Positions 26,428 to 35,212 of a stretch of DNA of 57,704 bases are shown in pieces. Within the stretch, counting starts at the first letter, position 1. Each line of letters begins with the position of its first letter. Source of the stretch: an uncultured Eubacteriales bacterium (GTDB lineage Bacteria > Bacillota > Clostridia > Christensenellales > CAG-138); contig UQWD01000013.1 of NCBI GenBank assembly GCA_900544555.1, forward strand, positions 1-57,704, written 5' to 3'. A program made the translations under genes and the position numbers. The notes under the pieces are model-generated. The model was given only the letters and a program-made list of their open reading frames with translations. It had not been told where the DNA came from and did no database searches.

Positions 26428-27952
26428 CGGGGCCGCGGCAGGTTCCGCCGATGGGGGGGTTCACCGGCAGATCATCAACTATCGGCCGATGGCGTCCATT
26501 GCCGCCGCCCTGATAATTGGCGTTTATCTGGGCGATATCATGCTCGGCGCACAGGCCGCGTGGCCCGCGTACCTGTTTTTACTGCTCACTTTTGCCGCCC
26601 TTATTCTCAAACGCCCAAGGGCGGCGCTGTTCTTTATCGCCATAGCGGTTGGAATGCTGCGGGTCACTCTCTTTTTCAGCCTTCCTCAAATTGAATATAC
26701 CGGCTCACTCACCGGGCGCGTAGCGGATCAACCGTATCTGGAACGCGGTCGCTTGATGGTAACGCTCGAAGGCGCTGCGCTTGAAGGCGCGCCCGTTCGC
26801 GGGCGGATTTTATTGGAGCTTAGCGGCCGCGCGCCCCCTCCCCGTTATGGGGACGCCGTATCGGTTGAGGCGGAGGTCGCGACGCCTGAGTATGAATGGG
26901 GCTCCGCTTACAGCCAGCGCCGCTTTCTTCTGTCTAAGGGCATCGCCTACACGGCACGGGGGCAGCCTGGCTTTACAGCGGAACCGGGGCCGAACGACTG
27001 GTATGGCTTATGCGTTCTTATCCGCCAATCCATTTCTGAAAAAATAGACGAGATATTTCCCAAAAACAGCGGTTTTATAAATGGGATATTGCTTGGCGAT
27101 AAAACCGGCATGGAGGCGGATACGCTTGAGGCTTTCCAGGCCACCGGCGTATATCATGTTTTGGCCTTATCCGGTTTGCACGCGGGAATATTGGGCGGCG
27201 CGCTGCTCTTTCTTTTACGCCGCGCAAAGCCGGTGATTAGCCTAGCCTTCATCGCGCTTTTCTTTATGGTTTACTCCGCGGTGGCCGCTTTCCCCGCCTC
27301 ACTTATACGCGCCGGTCTCATGATGTGCGTCATGGCCGGAGCCAAAGCCCTCGGACGCAGGTATGATATGTTCAGCGCCCTTTCTCTTGCTGCTGTACTC
27401 ATCCTCCTCTGGTCGCCCTATCAACTGTTTTCCGCCGGCTTCATCCTTTCTTTTTCGGCAGTCGCCGGTTTGGCGTTTCTTTACCGGCCGCTCGCGGATA
27501 AGCTTAATCGCCTTCCCCGGCCTCTGAGCTCCGGCGTATCCGTTTCCCTCGCCGCAACCCTCGGCTCCTTCCCATTTGTATGCAGGTATTTCGGCCGCGC
27601 GTCGGTTTGGAGCCTGCCTCTCAACCTCATTATCGTTCCTCTCGCACCCGTTATCATGATAGCTTCCGCCATCGCGCTGATCCTAAGCCTTACTTGGCCT
27701 GCCGCCGGCTCCGCTCTAGCGTGGTGCGTTGATTATCTCGTTTCGATAGCTCAATACCCGGTAACCGCCTTCGCATCGCTTCCCGGAGCGCTTACAATCC
27801 CCTCCCCGTCCCTGCCAGTATGCCTTGTTTATCTTCTAGGCTTATTCTTCCTGTCCCCGTATTTCCTGCGCGCCCCAAGGCTAAAGGCGCGCATGTCCGG
27901 GCTGTGCGCCCTGCTTTGCGCGGTGTTGTATACCGTCGGTTTGCTTGTATAG
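26408..27952 (+). CDS. comEC: ComEC/Rec2-type DNA uptake channel, lacking the metallo-beta-lactamase domain
   Basis: 514 residues. Layout: two or three helices (about 30-85), the OB-like DUF4131 region (about 95-190), then the Competence domain with the L-x-L-S-G-L-H motif (about 255) and about eight further helices. Typical ComEC is about 750 residues and ends in a metallo-beta-lactamase nuclease-like domain; this protein stops before it, and no such domain follows downstream. It would carry single-stranded DNA across the membrane, but single-gene uptake function is doubtful. The start is uncertain: ATG 26408 overlaps ridA without a ribosome binding site (coupling), and ATG 26489 is an alternative. 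Confidence 0.85.
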   Translation: MRIIPSDGAAAGSADGGVHRQIINYRPMASIAAALIIGVYLGDIMLGAQAAWPAYLFLLLTFAALILKRPRAALFFIAIAVGMLRVTLFFSLPQIEYTGSLTGRVADQPYLERGRLMVTLEGAALEGAPVRGRILLELSGRAPPPRYGDAVSVEAEVATPEYEWGSAYSQRRFLLSKGIAYTARGQPGFTAEPGPNDWYGLCVLIRQSISEKIDEIFPKNSGFINGILLGDKTGMEADTLEAFQATGVYHVLALSGLHAGILGGALLFLLRRAKPVISLAFIALFFMVYSAVAAFPASLIRAGLMMCVMAGAKALGRRYDMFSALSLAAVLILLWSPYQLFSAGFILSFSAVAGLAFLYRPLADKLNRLPRPLSSGVSVSLAATLGSFPFVCRYFGRASVWSLPLNLIIVPLAPVIMIASAIALILSLTWPAAGSALAWCVDYLVSIAQYPVTAFASLPGALTIPSPSLPVCLVYLLGLFFLSPYFLRAPRLKARMSGLCALLCAVLYTVGLLV

Positions 27953-28124
27953 CTTCTGAGGGAGCTTGATAAGGGCTGTTCAGGGAAGCCGAGGAGTTTT
28001 TTTAAAACTTTCAGCCTTACCAAGGCGGATTTAGCGCGGAGGTTTTTCGTCCTGTGTCCGCTTGCGCGTAAATATGGTATAATACTGTAAAACCAGTTGA
28101 CGCAGCGCGCGGAAAGGACGAGGC

Positions 28125-29111
28125 ATGAACCGAACAGCGTTTGAAAAGATGCTTGAAACGGGATGTACCGGAACGGTTTATCTCCTTCATGGCGAAGAGG
28201 AATTTATGAAGGAGGCCACGCTTAACCGGATCATCCGCTCCATGGACGGGGCGGCCCGCGACCTCAATATTCAATATTTAGAGTCGGCGGACGCCGCCGC
28301 GCTCAGAGCGGCGTGCGAAACTTTGCCTTTCTTCAGCGACCGGCGGCTTGTCGTTTGCCGCCAGCTGCCCAAGGATGACGACGCAAAAAAAATCCTTGCG
28401 TATTTGGATAAAATACCGGATTCTACTCTGCTTCTTTTCTATGTCCGCGGCAAAGCGAACGAAAAGCTTGGTATTGTTAAGGAATTAAAAAAAAAGGACG
28501 CCGCCGTTGTTTTCGACACGGTCGGAGAACACGAGGCGGCGCAGTGGGCGCTCAATGCCGCGCCCGGCCTTGGGACGCGGATGTCGCCTGAGGCGGCGCG
28601 ATTCCTCATCTCTCTCGTCGGCACGGATATGGCCGGCGTGCATAACGAGCTGAGCAAGGCCGCCGGGTACGCCGGTGAAGGCGGAGAAATAACCGTGGAT
28701 ATCATCAAAACAGCCGTTACGCGCAATATTGAGTACCGTGTGTTCGATATGCTTGAATACTTTATGGCGGGTAAAGCGGATGGGGGTATGCACGCGCTCA
28801 ACTCACTAATCCGGGATGGGGAACCGCCCATTAGGATAGCTGGTTTTCTTGAGGGCCGCTTTAAACAAATGCTTACCGCCCGTATGCTGATGGATAAGGG
28901 TTTGCCCTATCAAAAAACCATTGAGCTTATGGGCGGCAACGCATACGCTGCAAAAAAATCCTATGAGGCTGCCAAGCGCTTCAGCTTTTGCCGCCTTTGC
29001 CAAGCCGTGAAGTCGTTTGCAGACATTTGTTATTTGCAGGTAAGCGGACAGGTGCGAGATCGTGAAGCGCTGGAAAAAGCAATAATTGAGCATGTAATAC
29101 TTCCGGCGTGA
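28125..29111 (+). CDS. holA: DNA polymerase III subunit delta
   Basis: 328 residues, normal for HolA. The N-terminal V-Y-L-L-H-G-E-E-E-F motif (about 18-27), the non-functional AAA+ core and the C-terminal helical collar are recognisable. HolA is the clamp-loader wrench that opens the beta clamp. The comEC-holA order is conserved in Bacillota and supports the identification of the truncated ComEC. GGAAAGGA precedes the ATG. Confidence 0.93.
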   Translation: MNRTAFEKMLETGCTGTVYLLHGEEEFMKEATLNRIIRSMDGAARDLNIQYLESADAAALRAACETLPFFSDRRLVVCRQLPKDDDAKKILAYLDKIPDSTLLLFYVRGKANEKLGIVKELKKKDAAVVFDTVGEHEAAQWALNAAPGLGTRMSPEAARFLISLVGTDMAGVHNELSKAAGYAGEGGEITVDIIKTAVTRNIEYRVFDMLEYFMAGKADGGMHALNSLIRDGEPPIRIAGFLEGRFKQMLTARMLMDKGLPYQKTIELMGGNAYAAKKSYEAAKRFSFCRLCQAVKSFADICYLQVSGQVRDREALEKAIIEHVILPA

Positions 29112-29850
29112 TATATGAAATGCCCCGTTTCTTGATGTTTTACGTATAGGTTGCAGCTATATGAAATACGCGCGACGTTTATAAATGCTAAACGTATAAT
29201 CAATATACTTTATTTATAGTAGTCGTTTTATGTTGGTTTAAATTCATTGCGAGCCATGTTGAAGTTGTTCGATAACAAGCTTGACATAACGTCGAATTCG
29301 CTCTATAATAGACGTGGATGCTTGTATTGTTCTGTATTGCTGCTTGATTAGCTGTAAAGGCGAAGCATACATATTAGCTTTACCAAGTTCTATGGTTTAT
29401 TCACGGCCAACAGCCGCGTAAAACTTCAAACATAGAACGGTGTAGATTCTTTAATATGAATTGACTGCCTCATCCCTTTTAGCACAAGCTCCTTTAAACA
29501 TTATTGAGCGTGTTGGCTGATAGGGCAGCGTCGTTTTTGGGTGAGCCCCGCTTATAAAGCGCCGTGTCTACTTAATAATGCGGGCTCGCGTCTATAAGGG
29601 TATATGCTGATCGTTTTGATGCGGTCTTTATGCTTCACGCATATAGCAAACCCATTGCTAACGCATAAGCCATGCCAGGTTCCCCCGTTTACTGTTCAAA
29701 CGGAGTAAGCGGACGATGTGCTATTTGCGTCCATAACAGGCTGCGGCGTAGATTTCAAGATTGATTTATTTGAACAGTATCAATTTTGGATTATCGGGCA
29801 TACTTTATACAGCGAGAATTTCAAGCATTCTGTTTTACTCAACAACCTTA

Positions 29851-29888
29851 GAACGCGGGATCCTGGTGTTAAACAGGGTCCCGCGTTC
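29851..29888. repeat. 15-bp inverted repeat in gene-free DNA
   Basis: GAACGCGGGATCCTG (29851-29865) pairs with 29874-29888 over 15 positions with one G-U, around an eight-base loop. No T-run on either strand, so not an ordinary terminator. Confidence 0.75.
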
Positions 29889-29927
29889 AGTTATACGACA
29901 ACATCAGAGGTTGGAGCATATAATTTT

Positions 29928-29962
29928 GTCGGCGTCCCACTGTATCAATTTGATACGCCGAC
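29928..29962. repeat. Bipartite inverted repeat in gene-free DNA
   Basis: Outer arms GTCGGC (29928-29933) and GCCGAC (29957-29962) enclose an inner GTATCA/TGATAC palindrome (29942-29947 and 29951-29956). The outer 3-prime arm abuts the inner palindrome while an eight-base bulge separates the 5-prime side. Confidence 0.65.
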
Positions 29963-30058
29963 TTTATATCATAAGCCCCGGGAGATATATAATTTGACGG
30001 CGGCTAAAATGTAATGCTTTTAAAAAAGCCAGCAATAAAAACGGCCTGCGACGTCGCC

Positions 30059-31663
30059 TCATCCAATCTTCATCAGCTTTTTCGCGCCGTTATTTATAAT
30101 ACTGCCATAAATTATCCATGTTCCGGCAAGAAGCAATACGGGTTCCGCCAACATGAATATTTTCAGCGCAAAGGGCGGCAAGGCAATGCCCGCATATATT
30201 GTAGCCGCGCCGAGCGCGAAACAAGTTAGCATAGCCGCCATTACGCTTGCGCCTTGCTTAATCACCTGCGCTTCCTGCTGCCAGTCCAGGCGCGGAAACC
30301 GAAGGTTAATCATCAGCCCGGCCGCCGTCATAAAAAGGGCTGTAACGCAAGGTATAATTATAATAAACAAGCTCTCGAACAGCGGCGGCTTTAATGAGAG
30401 AATAACCAATATGCTGCAAACAACGAGCGCGGGTATGGTTAAAGCAAGGTTGACCATCATTTTCGACAGGCAAATATCCCGCATACTTACCGGTATGGAT
30501 TTTAAAAGCCATATCTGCCTCCCCTCCAGGGATATGGCGCAGGCCGTCGTCGGGGCTATGCAAGCCAACACGCCGACAGCGAAGGCTGCTAACGCCGGCA
30601 GCCTGTCCGCAAGCTCCGGCGCCGCCGCGACAAGCTCGCCAAGGGTTCCTTTCCCCGCGAATACCAAAAAAGCGATTGAGGCCAGCAGCGCCATCAGCGG
30701 GCCGGCCGCAGTATTCATTACATACAGCGGCGAAGACATATACCTCCGCCATTCTTTGATGAAAAGTGCTTTGGTCACGGAAGAATCCGTTTGCCTTACC
30801 TTATAGCTTAAGCCGCTTGTACGCGAGGTGAACGCCGCGTTTAAGCTGTGCATGTATCTGCCGACAAGCCAGGTAAATACGGCAAAGGCGAGCAGGCTTA
30901 CGACGGTAAGAAGCAAAAGTGAAGCCAAGTCGCCCACGGCAAGCGAGGACGCATACCACGCGGACGGCGGGTAGATGCGCGCCGCGGTATGCGTTATAAC
31001 CGAGCCGATTTGAACAAACCCTTCAACTATACTCTGCGAGTTGAACGAAAGGACCATAACCGCCGCAAACAGCAATAAGCCCAGCGTGATGGCGACCATA
31101 TTTTTATGACGGAAACGCGACGCCGCGCAATAGATTGCCGTGCCGATAACAGAGGATATAACGATGGGCAGCATGGGCAATAAGAACAGCGTTATCAAAA
31201 ACAGCGGATAAAACCACCATTGCGGCTGCGCGAATATTGCGTAAACCGCCCCCGCGGGAAACAGCACAAACGCCATAAAAAACAGGTTGGCTAAATAAAG
31301 CTGGACGACGCGGCTCAAAACCACCGTTGACGTTTTAACGGGCAGAGACATGAGAAAATCATAGTCTTTGTACCCAAACAAAACCGAACCGGATTTATAG
31401 ACCGTTGTGACAATCGTTACGACGCAAGCGACAAGCGCGGCAATCGTTAAAAGCAGCGCCGTTTCGCCAATTGAGCTGAACGCGAAGCCCATGCCGTAAA
31501 AATACATAAAAACGGTCGCCAGCGTGAAAAGCATTATCAATATAAACCCCGCCGCCGCCCATTTGAGCTTTAGCCTCCGCGCCCTGTCTTTCGTGTTGCG
31601 CATAACGTTGAGGTGAAACAGCCTAAGCCGTTGTATTCGCAATAAAGTTATCAGCTCTTTCAT
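30059..31663 (-). CDS. ABC exporter permease
   Basis: 534 residues and about 12 membrane helices, with a layout like the large ABC-2-type permeases of clostridia (YhaP/DUF-type). A cytoplasmic segment near the N-terminus has the F-G-Y-K-D-Y-D-F-L-M-S-L-P-V motif typical of these permeases. It works with the ATPase encoded just upstream, with which it shares a four-base ATGA overlap. The cargo is unknown; such pairs often export lipids, peptides or toxic compounds. Confidence 0.82.
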   Translation of the reverse strand: MKELITLLRIQRLRLFHLNVMRNTKDRARRLKLKWAAAGFILIMLFTLATVFMYFYGMGFAFSSIGETALLLTIAALVACVVTIVTTVYKSGSVLFGYKDYDFLMSLPVKTSTVVLSRVVQLYLANLFFMAFVLFPAGAVYAIFAQPQWWFYPLFLITLFLLPMLPIVISSVIGTAIYCAASRFRHKNMVAITLGLLLFAAVMVLSFNSQSIVEGFVQIGSVITHTAARIYPPSAWYASSLAVGDLASLLLLTVVSLLAFAVFTWLVGRYMHSLNAAFTSRTSGLSYKVRQTDSSVTKALFIKEWRRYMSSPLYVMNTAAGPLMALLASIAFLVFAGKGTLGELVAAAPELADRLPALAAFAVGVLACIAPTTACAISLEGRQIWLLKSIPVSMRDICLSKMMVNLALTIPALVVCSILVILSLKPPLFESLFIIIIPCVTALFMTAAGLMINLRFPRLDWQQEAQVIKQGASVMAAMLTCFALGAATIYAGIALPPFALKIFMLAEPVLLLAGTWIIYGSIINNGAKKLMKIG

Positions 31664-32370
31664 GCGTCAATCAACTCCAAAAAAACCTCTTCAAGCGAAT
31701 TATCGCCGCGCACGGCGTTCGTTTCACCCTGCACGACGAGCTTGCCGTCGCGGATGATGGCAACCTTGTTGCAGAGCTTTTCCGCGACCTCAAGAACGTG
31801 GGTCGAGAAGAAGATAGCCCCTCCCCCGCCGCAGATATCGCCCATAACGACCTTAAGCGTATGCGCCGCTTTAGGATCGAGCCCCACAAACGGCTCGTCG
31901 AGCACAAGCAGCTCGGGGGCGTGAATCAGCGCGCCGATAATTGCAAGCTTCTGCTTCATGCCGTGCGAGTATGTGCCGGCCAGGTCGCCGAGCGCCCTAT
32001 CCATTTCAAACATTTTCGCGTACTTTTCTGTCCTTTCTAGCCGCTCCTTCCGGGCGACGCCATAGACGTCGGCCATAAACGTAAGGTACTGTATTCCCGT
32101 CATATGCTCATAAATATCAGGATTATCGGGTATATAGGCGATTACGCGCTTGCACGCGACAGGGTCCGCCTTTACCGATTTGCCCTTAATATAAATTTCA
32201 CCGCCGTTAAAATCCAAAACGCCGACCGCGGCGCGTATAGCCGTTGTTTTACCCGCGCCGTTATGGCCGATAAAACCAAACAGATCCCCCTTTTGGACGT
32301 GTATGCTCAACCCATCCACAGCCCGTTTTCCGCCAGCGTATGTTTTTGTCAGGTTATCGATACGCAGCAT
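31660..32370 (-). CDS. ABC exporter ATP-binding protein
   Basis: 236 residues from ATG at 32370, which has GGAGG seven bases upstream; a longer frame to 32400 lacks one. Walker A is G-H-N-G-A-G-K-T-T (about 37-45), the signature is Y-S-H-G-M-K-Q-K (a variant of LSGGQ usual in this group), Walker B L-L-V-L-D-E-P-F-V-G-L-D, and switch histidine S-T-H-V. It energises the permease encoded next to it. The signature variant Y-S-H-G-M-K is common in ABC-2 exporters. Confidence 0.9.
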   Translation of the reverse strand: MLRIDNLTKTYAGGKRAVDGLSIHVQKGDLFGFIGHNGAGKTTAIRAAVGVLDFNGGEIYIKGKSVKADPVACKRVIAYIPDNPDIYEHMTGIQYLTFMADVYGVARKERLERTEKYAKMFEMDRALGDLAGTYSHGMKQKLAIIGALIHAPELLVLDEPFVGLDPKAAHTLKVVMGDICGGGGAIFFSTHVLEVAEKLCNKVAIIRDGKLVVQGETNAVRGDNSLEEVFLELIDA

Positions 32371-32590
32371 CCTTACCTCCTCCGGCGAAGCCGTTTTCAA
32401 AATTATACGATTATCCTATCTTTTATTCATCGTATAGTCTTACGCTGGGTTTGTCAATGCCGTTCAAAGGCTGTTCAAAGGCCCGAATCCGCGCCTTAAG
32501 CCAGTAAATCACGTAATACTATAAACCTCAGCTTCGCGTGAGGATAAGCGCTTCATAGTCCCTTAGGGTACTAGCAATATATTAAGTAAA
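32371..32590. other. Intergenic region between divergent units
   Basis: Spacer between the ABC exporter operon (minus) and the polyamine operon regulator (plus). No gene recognised. The right part, from 32591, holds the operator and promoter listed separately. Confidence 0.5.
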
Positions 32591-32611
32591 ATGTTTGATT
32601 ATATTAAACAT
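32591..32611. promoter_or_regulatory. Candidate operator (palindrome) upstream of the XRE-cupin gene
   Basis: ATGTTT and AAACAT arms (plus an AT/AT inner match) form a near-perfect 21-base palindrome six bases before the -35 box. The TAAACAT half-site recurs at 32672-32678 in the transcribed leader, where GTTTA (32660-32664), TAAAC (32672-32676) and GTTTA (32682-32686) alternate. Probable binding sites for the adjacent repressor. Confidence 0.5.
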
Positions 32612-32616
32612 TTCCG

Positions 32617-32645
32617 TTGACTTTTACGCCCGATCATGTTTTAAT
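32617..32645 (+). promoter_or_regulatory. SigA promoter of the XRE-cupin/pot operon
   Basis: TTGACT (32617-32622), 17 bases, TTTAAT (32640-32645). Both hexamers are one base from consensus. Flanked by the candidate operators. Confidence 0.8.
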
Positions 32646-32711
32646 ATCCTTTGGCGCTTGTTTAGAGTTTGTAAACATCGCGTTTAGTTTTATAAAAAGG
32701 GGCGTGCGGGC

Positions 32712-33251
32712 ATGAATATAGGCGACAACATCAGGCGCCAACGGGTGAAGCTTGGGCTGACTCAGGAAGAGCTTGCCGCCCGTACCGAGCTGTCCAAGGG
32801 TTTCATATCCCAGCTGGAAAGGGATCTTACATCCCCTTCGATAGCTACGCTGATGGATATACTCGAGGCTCTGGGTACGAATCTGGCCGATTTTTTTTCC
32901 GAACGGCCGGATGAAAAGCTGGTTTTCGGCCCGCAGGACATGTTTAAAAAAGAGGACGCCGAGGCCGGGCATACCATAGAATGGCTAGTTCCCAACGCGC
33001 AGAAAAACGCGCTGGAGCCCATTCTCGTAACCATAGAACCCGAGGGGAGTACATATAAGGATGATCCGCATGAGGGAGAGGAGTTCGGGTATGTGCTATC
33101 GGGCGCCGTCCTTTTGTATATTGGCCAGCGAAAATATAAGGTTAAAAAAGGCGACAGCTTCTGTTTTAAGCCGTCGAGCGTTCATTATATTGAAAACCCA
33201 AACAAAAAAGAAGCGAAGCTGATTTGGGTAAGCACGCCGCCGAGCTTTTGA
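32712..33251 (+). CDS. XRE-family regulator with C-terminal cupin (PuuR-like)
   Basis: 179 residues. An HTH_3 DNA-binding domain occupies about 1-60 (I-R-R-Q-R-V-K-L-G-L-T-Q-E-E-L-A, with S-K-G-F-I-S-Q-L-E in the recognition helix). A cupin covers about 105-175 (H-E-G-E-E-F-G-Y-V-L-S-G, then F-K-P-S-S-V-H-Y-I-E-N-P). In this family the cupin senses a small ligand; PuuR senses putrescine. It is first in an operon with potABCD, so it most likely represses polyamine import genes and itself. Confidence 0.88.
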   Translation: MNIGDNIRRQRVKLGLTQEELAARTELSKGFISQLERDLTSPSIATLMDILEALGTNLADFFSERPDEKLVFGPQDMFKKEDAEAGHTIEWLVPNAQKNALEPILVTIEPEGSTYKDDPHEGEEFGYVLSGAVLLYIGQRKYKVKKGDSFCFKPSSVHYIENPNKKEAKLIWVSTPPSF

Positions 33252-33309
33252 TTGCCGGGCGGGGCTTCTTCAACAACCTTCCGCAAAGCGGGCGTAATGG
33301 AGGTTAACT

Positions 33310-34353
33310 ATGGAAAGAAAGCATTTAATCGAGCTTGTAGACGTTACGAAAAGCTATGACGGCGACATAGCGCTTGATAAGATCAACCTCTATATCCGGG
33401 ACGGCGAGTTTTTAACGCTTCTTGGTCCTTCCGGGTGCGGCAAAACCACCATGCTTCGCATAATCGCCGGGTTCACCATGCCCACGGGCGGCTCCGTGAT
33501 GATGGACGGCGCGGATATCGGTTCCATCCCGCCATATAAGCGGCGAATAAACACGGTTTTTCAAAAATACGCGCTGTTTCCGCATTTGAACGTGTTTGAT
33601 AATATCGCTTTCGGCCTCAAAATAAAGAAGCTGCCCAAAAGCGAAATTGAGTCAAGGGTACATTCCATCTTAAAGCTCGTTAACCTAGACGGATACGCTA
33701 AACGTTGGATTGAGCAGCTATCCGGCGGCCAGCAGCAGCGCGTCGCCATTGCGCGCGCGCTGGTCAACGAACCACAGGTGCTTCTTCTGGACGAGCCGCT
33801 CGGCGCGCTGGATCTTAAGCTTCGAAAGGGCATGCAGATTGAATTGAAGAAAATGCAGCAAAAACTGGGCATTACCTTCATTTACGTGACGCACGACCAG
33901 GAGGAGGCGCTTACTATGAGCGACACCATCGTGGTTATGAACGAGGGCGTCATTCAACAAATAGGCACGCCGACCGATATTTACAACGAGCCAAAAAACC
34001 GGTTTGTCGCCCGCTTTATCGGGGAAAGCAACATCGTTCCGGGCGTCATGAAAAGGGATTTTCTCGTTTATTTTGGCGGCCGCGAATACGTATGCGTGGA
34101 TAAAGGGTTTGAGCCGGACGAGTATGTGGACGTGGTCGTTCGGCCCGAGGATGTGGATATTGTGACGCCGGACGGAGCAAAGCTCACTGGCGAGATAAAA
34201 AGCGTATTGTTCATGGGCGTCCATTATGAGATTGTCGTTCAGTGCGGAGGGGATATGTGGACCGTTCACACTACGGATTTCGTACAGGCCGGGCAAAAGG
34301 TCGGCATTGAGATCCTTCCAGACGCTATCCACATCATGCGCAAAAGCGAGTAA
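33310..34353 (+). CDS. potA: Spermidine/putrescine ABC importer ATPase
   Basis: 347 residues. ATPase domain 1-235 with Walker A G-P-S-G-C-G-K-T-T, signature L-S-G-G-Q-Q-Q-R-V-A-I-A-R-A, Walker B V-L-L-L-D-E-P-L-G-A-L-D and switch V-T-H-D-Q-E-E-A. A C-terminal TOBE domain (about 240-345) carries R-P-E-D-V. It drives import through PotBC. Only 58 bases separate it from the regulator gene. Confidence 0.93.
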   Translation: MERKHLIELVDVTKSYDGDIALDKINLYIRDGEFLTLLGPSGCGKTTMLRIIAGFTMPTGGSVMMDGADIGSIPPYKRRINTVFQKYALFPHLNVFDNIAFGLKIKKLPKSEIESRVHSILKLVNLDGYAKRWIEQLSGGQQQRVAIARALVNEPQVLLLDEPLGALDLKLRKGMQIELKKMQQKLGITFIYVTHDQEEALTMSDTIVVMNEGVIQQIGTPTDIYNEPKNRFVARFIGESNIVPGVMKRDFLVYFGGREYVCVDKGFEPDEYVDVVVRPEDVDIVTPDGAKLTGEIKSVLFMGVHYEIVVQCGGDMWTVHTTDFVQAGQKVGIEILPDAIHIMRKSE

Positions 34354-34390
34354 CGGCTTATCGCGCAAAAAGCATGAAAGGAGCCTGAAG

Positions 34391-35212
34391 GTGCGCAGAA
34401 CCGTATTTTCTTATCCATACATCGTATGGATGGTCATATTCATACTCTCCCCCGTCATTCTGATAGGGTACTATGCCTTTACCAGTAACGGAACGTTCAC
34501 CCTGTCCAGCGTTGCGAACGCGGTATCCGATCCGATTTATCTTCAGGTGCTGGTCCGCTCCATATGGATAGCGCTTAAAGCAACCTTTTATTGCCTGCTG
34601 CTCGGCTATCCCGTCGCGTACCTGCTTTCTACCATGAAAAAGAGCAGGGCCGCTATCCTTTCAGTCCTGTTCATCGTGCCGATGTGGATGAATTTCCTGC
34701 TGCGCACCTATGCCTGGCAGATAATACTCGCTTCAAACGGCGTAATCAACACGCTGCTAAGCTGGCTGGGCCTTCCCGCGCAGCAGCTTCTGTATACCGA
34801 AAGCGCCGTGATGCTCGGTACAGTCTATAATTTTCTCCCCTTTATGATCCTCCCCATATATACGGTGCTGTTAAAAATAGATAAATCACATATTGAGGCG
34901 GCGAATGACTTGGGTGCTAACGGTCTAATTACTTTCTTTAAGGTGGTGCTTCCGCTTTCCGTTCCGGGGATTATCTCCGGCATTACCATGGTGTTTATAC
35001 CGGCAATAACCACGTTCGCCATATCCCGCCTGCTCGGTGGAGGCATGTTCATGCTGTACGGCGATCTCATTGAATCCCAGTTTATTACCGTGGGCGATTG
35101 GAGTACCGGATCCGCGCTCTCATTCATATTGCTTGTACTGGTTATCATCTCCATGGCTATTATGCGCAGAGCGGAGCGCGACGCCGGGCAGGAGGGGGGT
35201 AAACTGTGGTGA
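34391..35212 (+). CDS. potB: Spermidine/putrescine ABC importer permease PotB
   Basis: 273 residues from GTG at 34391, which has AAAGGAG upstream; the frame is open back to 34226 but that part lies inside potA. Six membrane helices and the EAA loop (E-A-A-N-D-L-G-A-N-G, then P-L-S-V-P-G-I-I-S-G). It forms the channel with PotC. Its stop overlaps the potC start. Confidence 0.92.
   Translation: MRRTVFSYPYIVWMVIFILSPVILIGYYAFTSNGTFTLSSVANAVSDPIYLQVLVRSIWIALKATFYCLLLGYPVAYLLSTMKKSRAAILSVLFIVPMWMNFLLRTYAWQIILASNGVINTLLSWLGLPAQQLLYTESAVMLGTVYNFLPFMILPIYTVLLKIDKSHIEAANDLGANGLITFFKVVLPLSVPGIISGITMVFIPAITTFAISRLLGGGMFMLYGDLIESQFITVGDWSTGSALSFILLVLVIISMAIMRRAERDAGQEGGKLW

Larger units (their letters stand above)
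29112..30058. other. Gene-free stretch of about 950 bases with two inverted repeats
   Basis: No convincing gene. Two strong inverted repeats lie near its right end (29851-29888 and 29928-29962, listed separately). The usual rpsT gene that follows holA in many Bacillota is not here. Small frames at 29718-30014 lack ribosome binding sites and known features. Confidence 0.5.

Noticed and set aside
29851..29888. Terminator for holA
   Set aside because: Too far (740 bases) from holA and no T-run on either strand.
29718..30014. 98-codon ORF in the holA-ABC gap
   Set aside because: No ribosome binding site, and it overlaps both inverted repeats.
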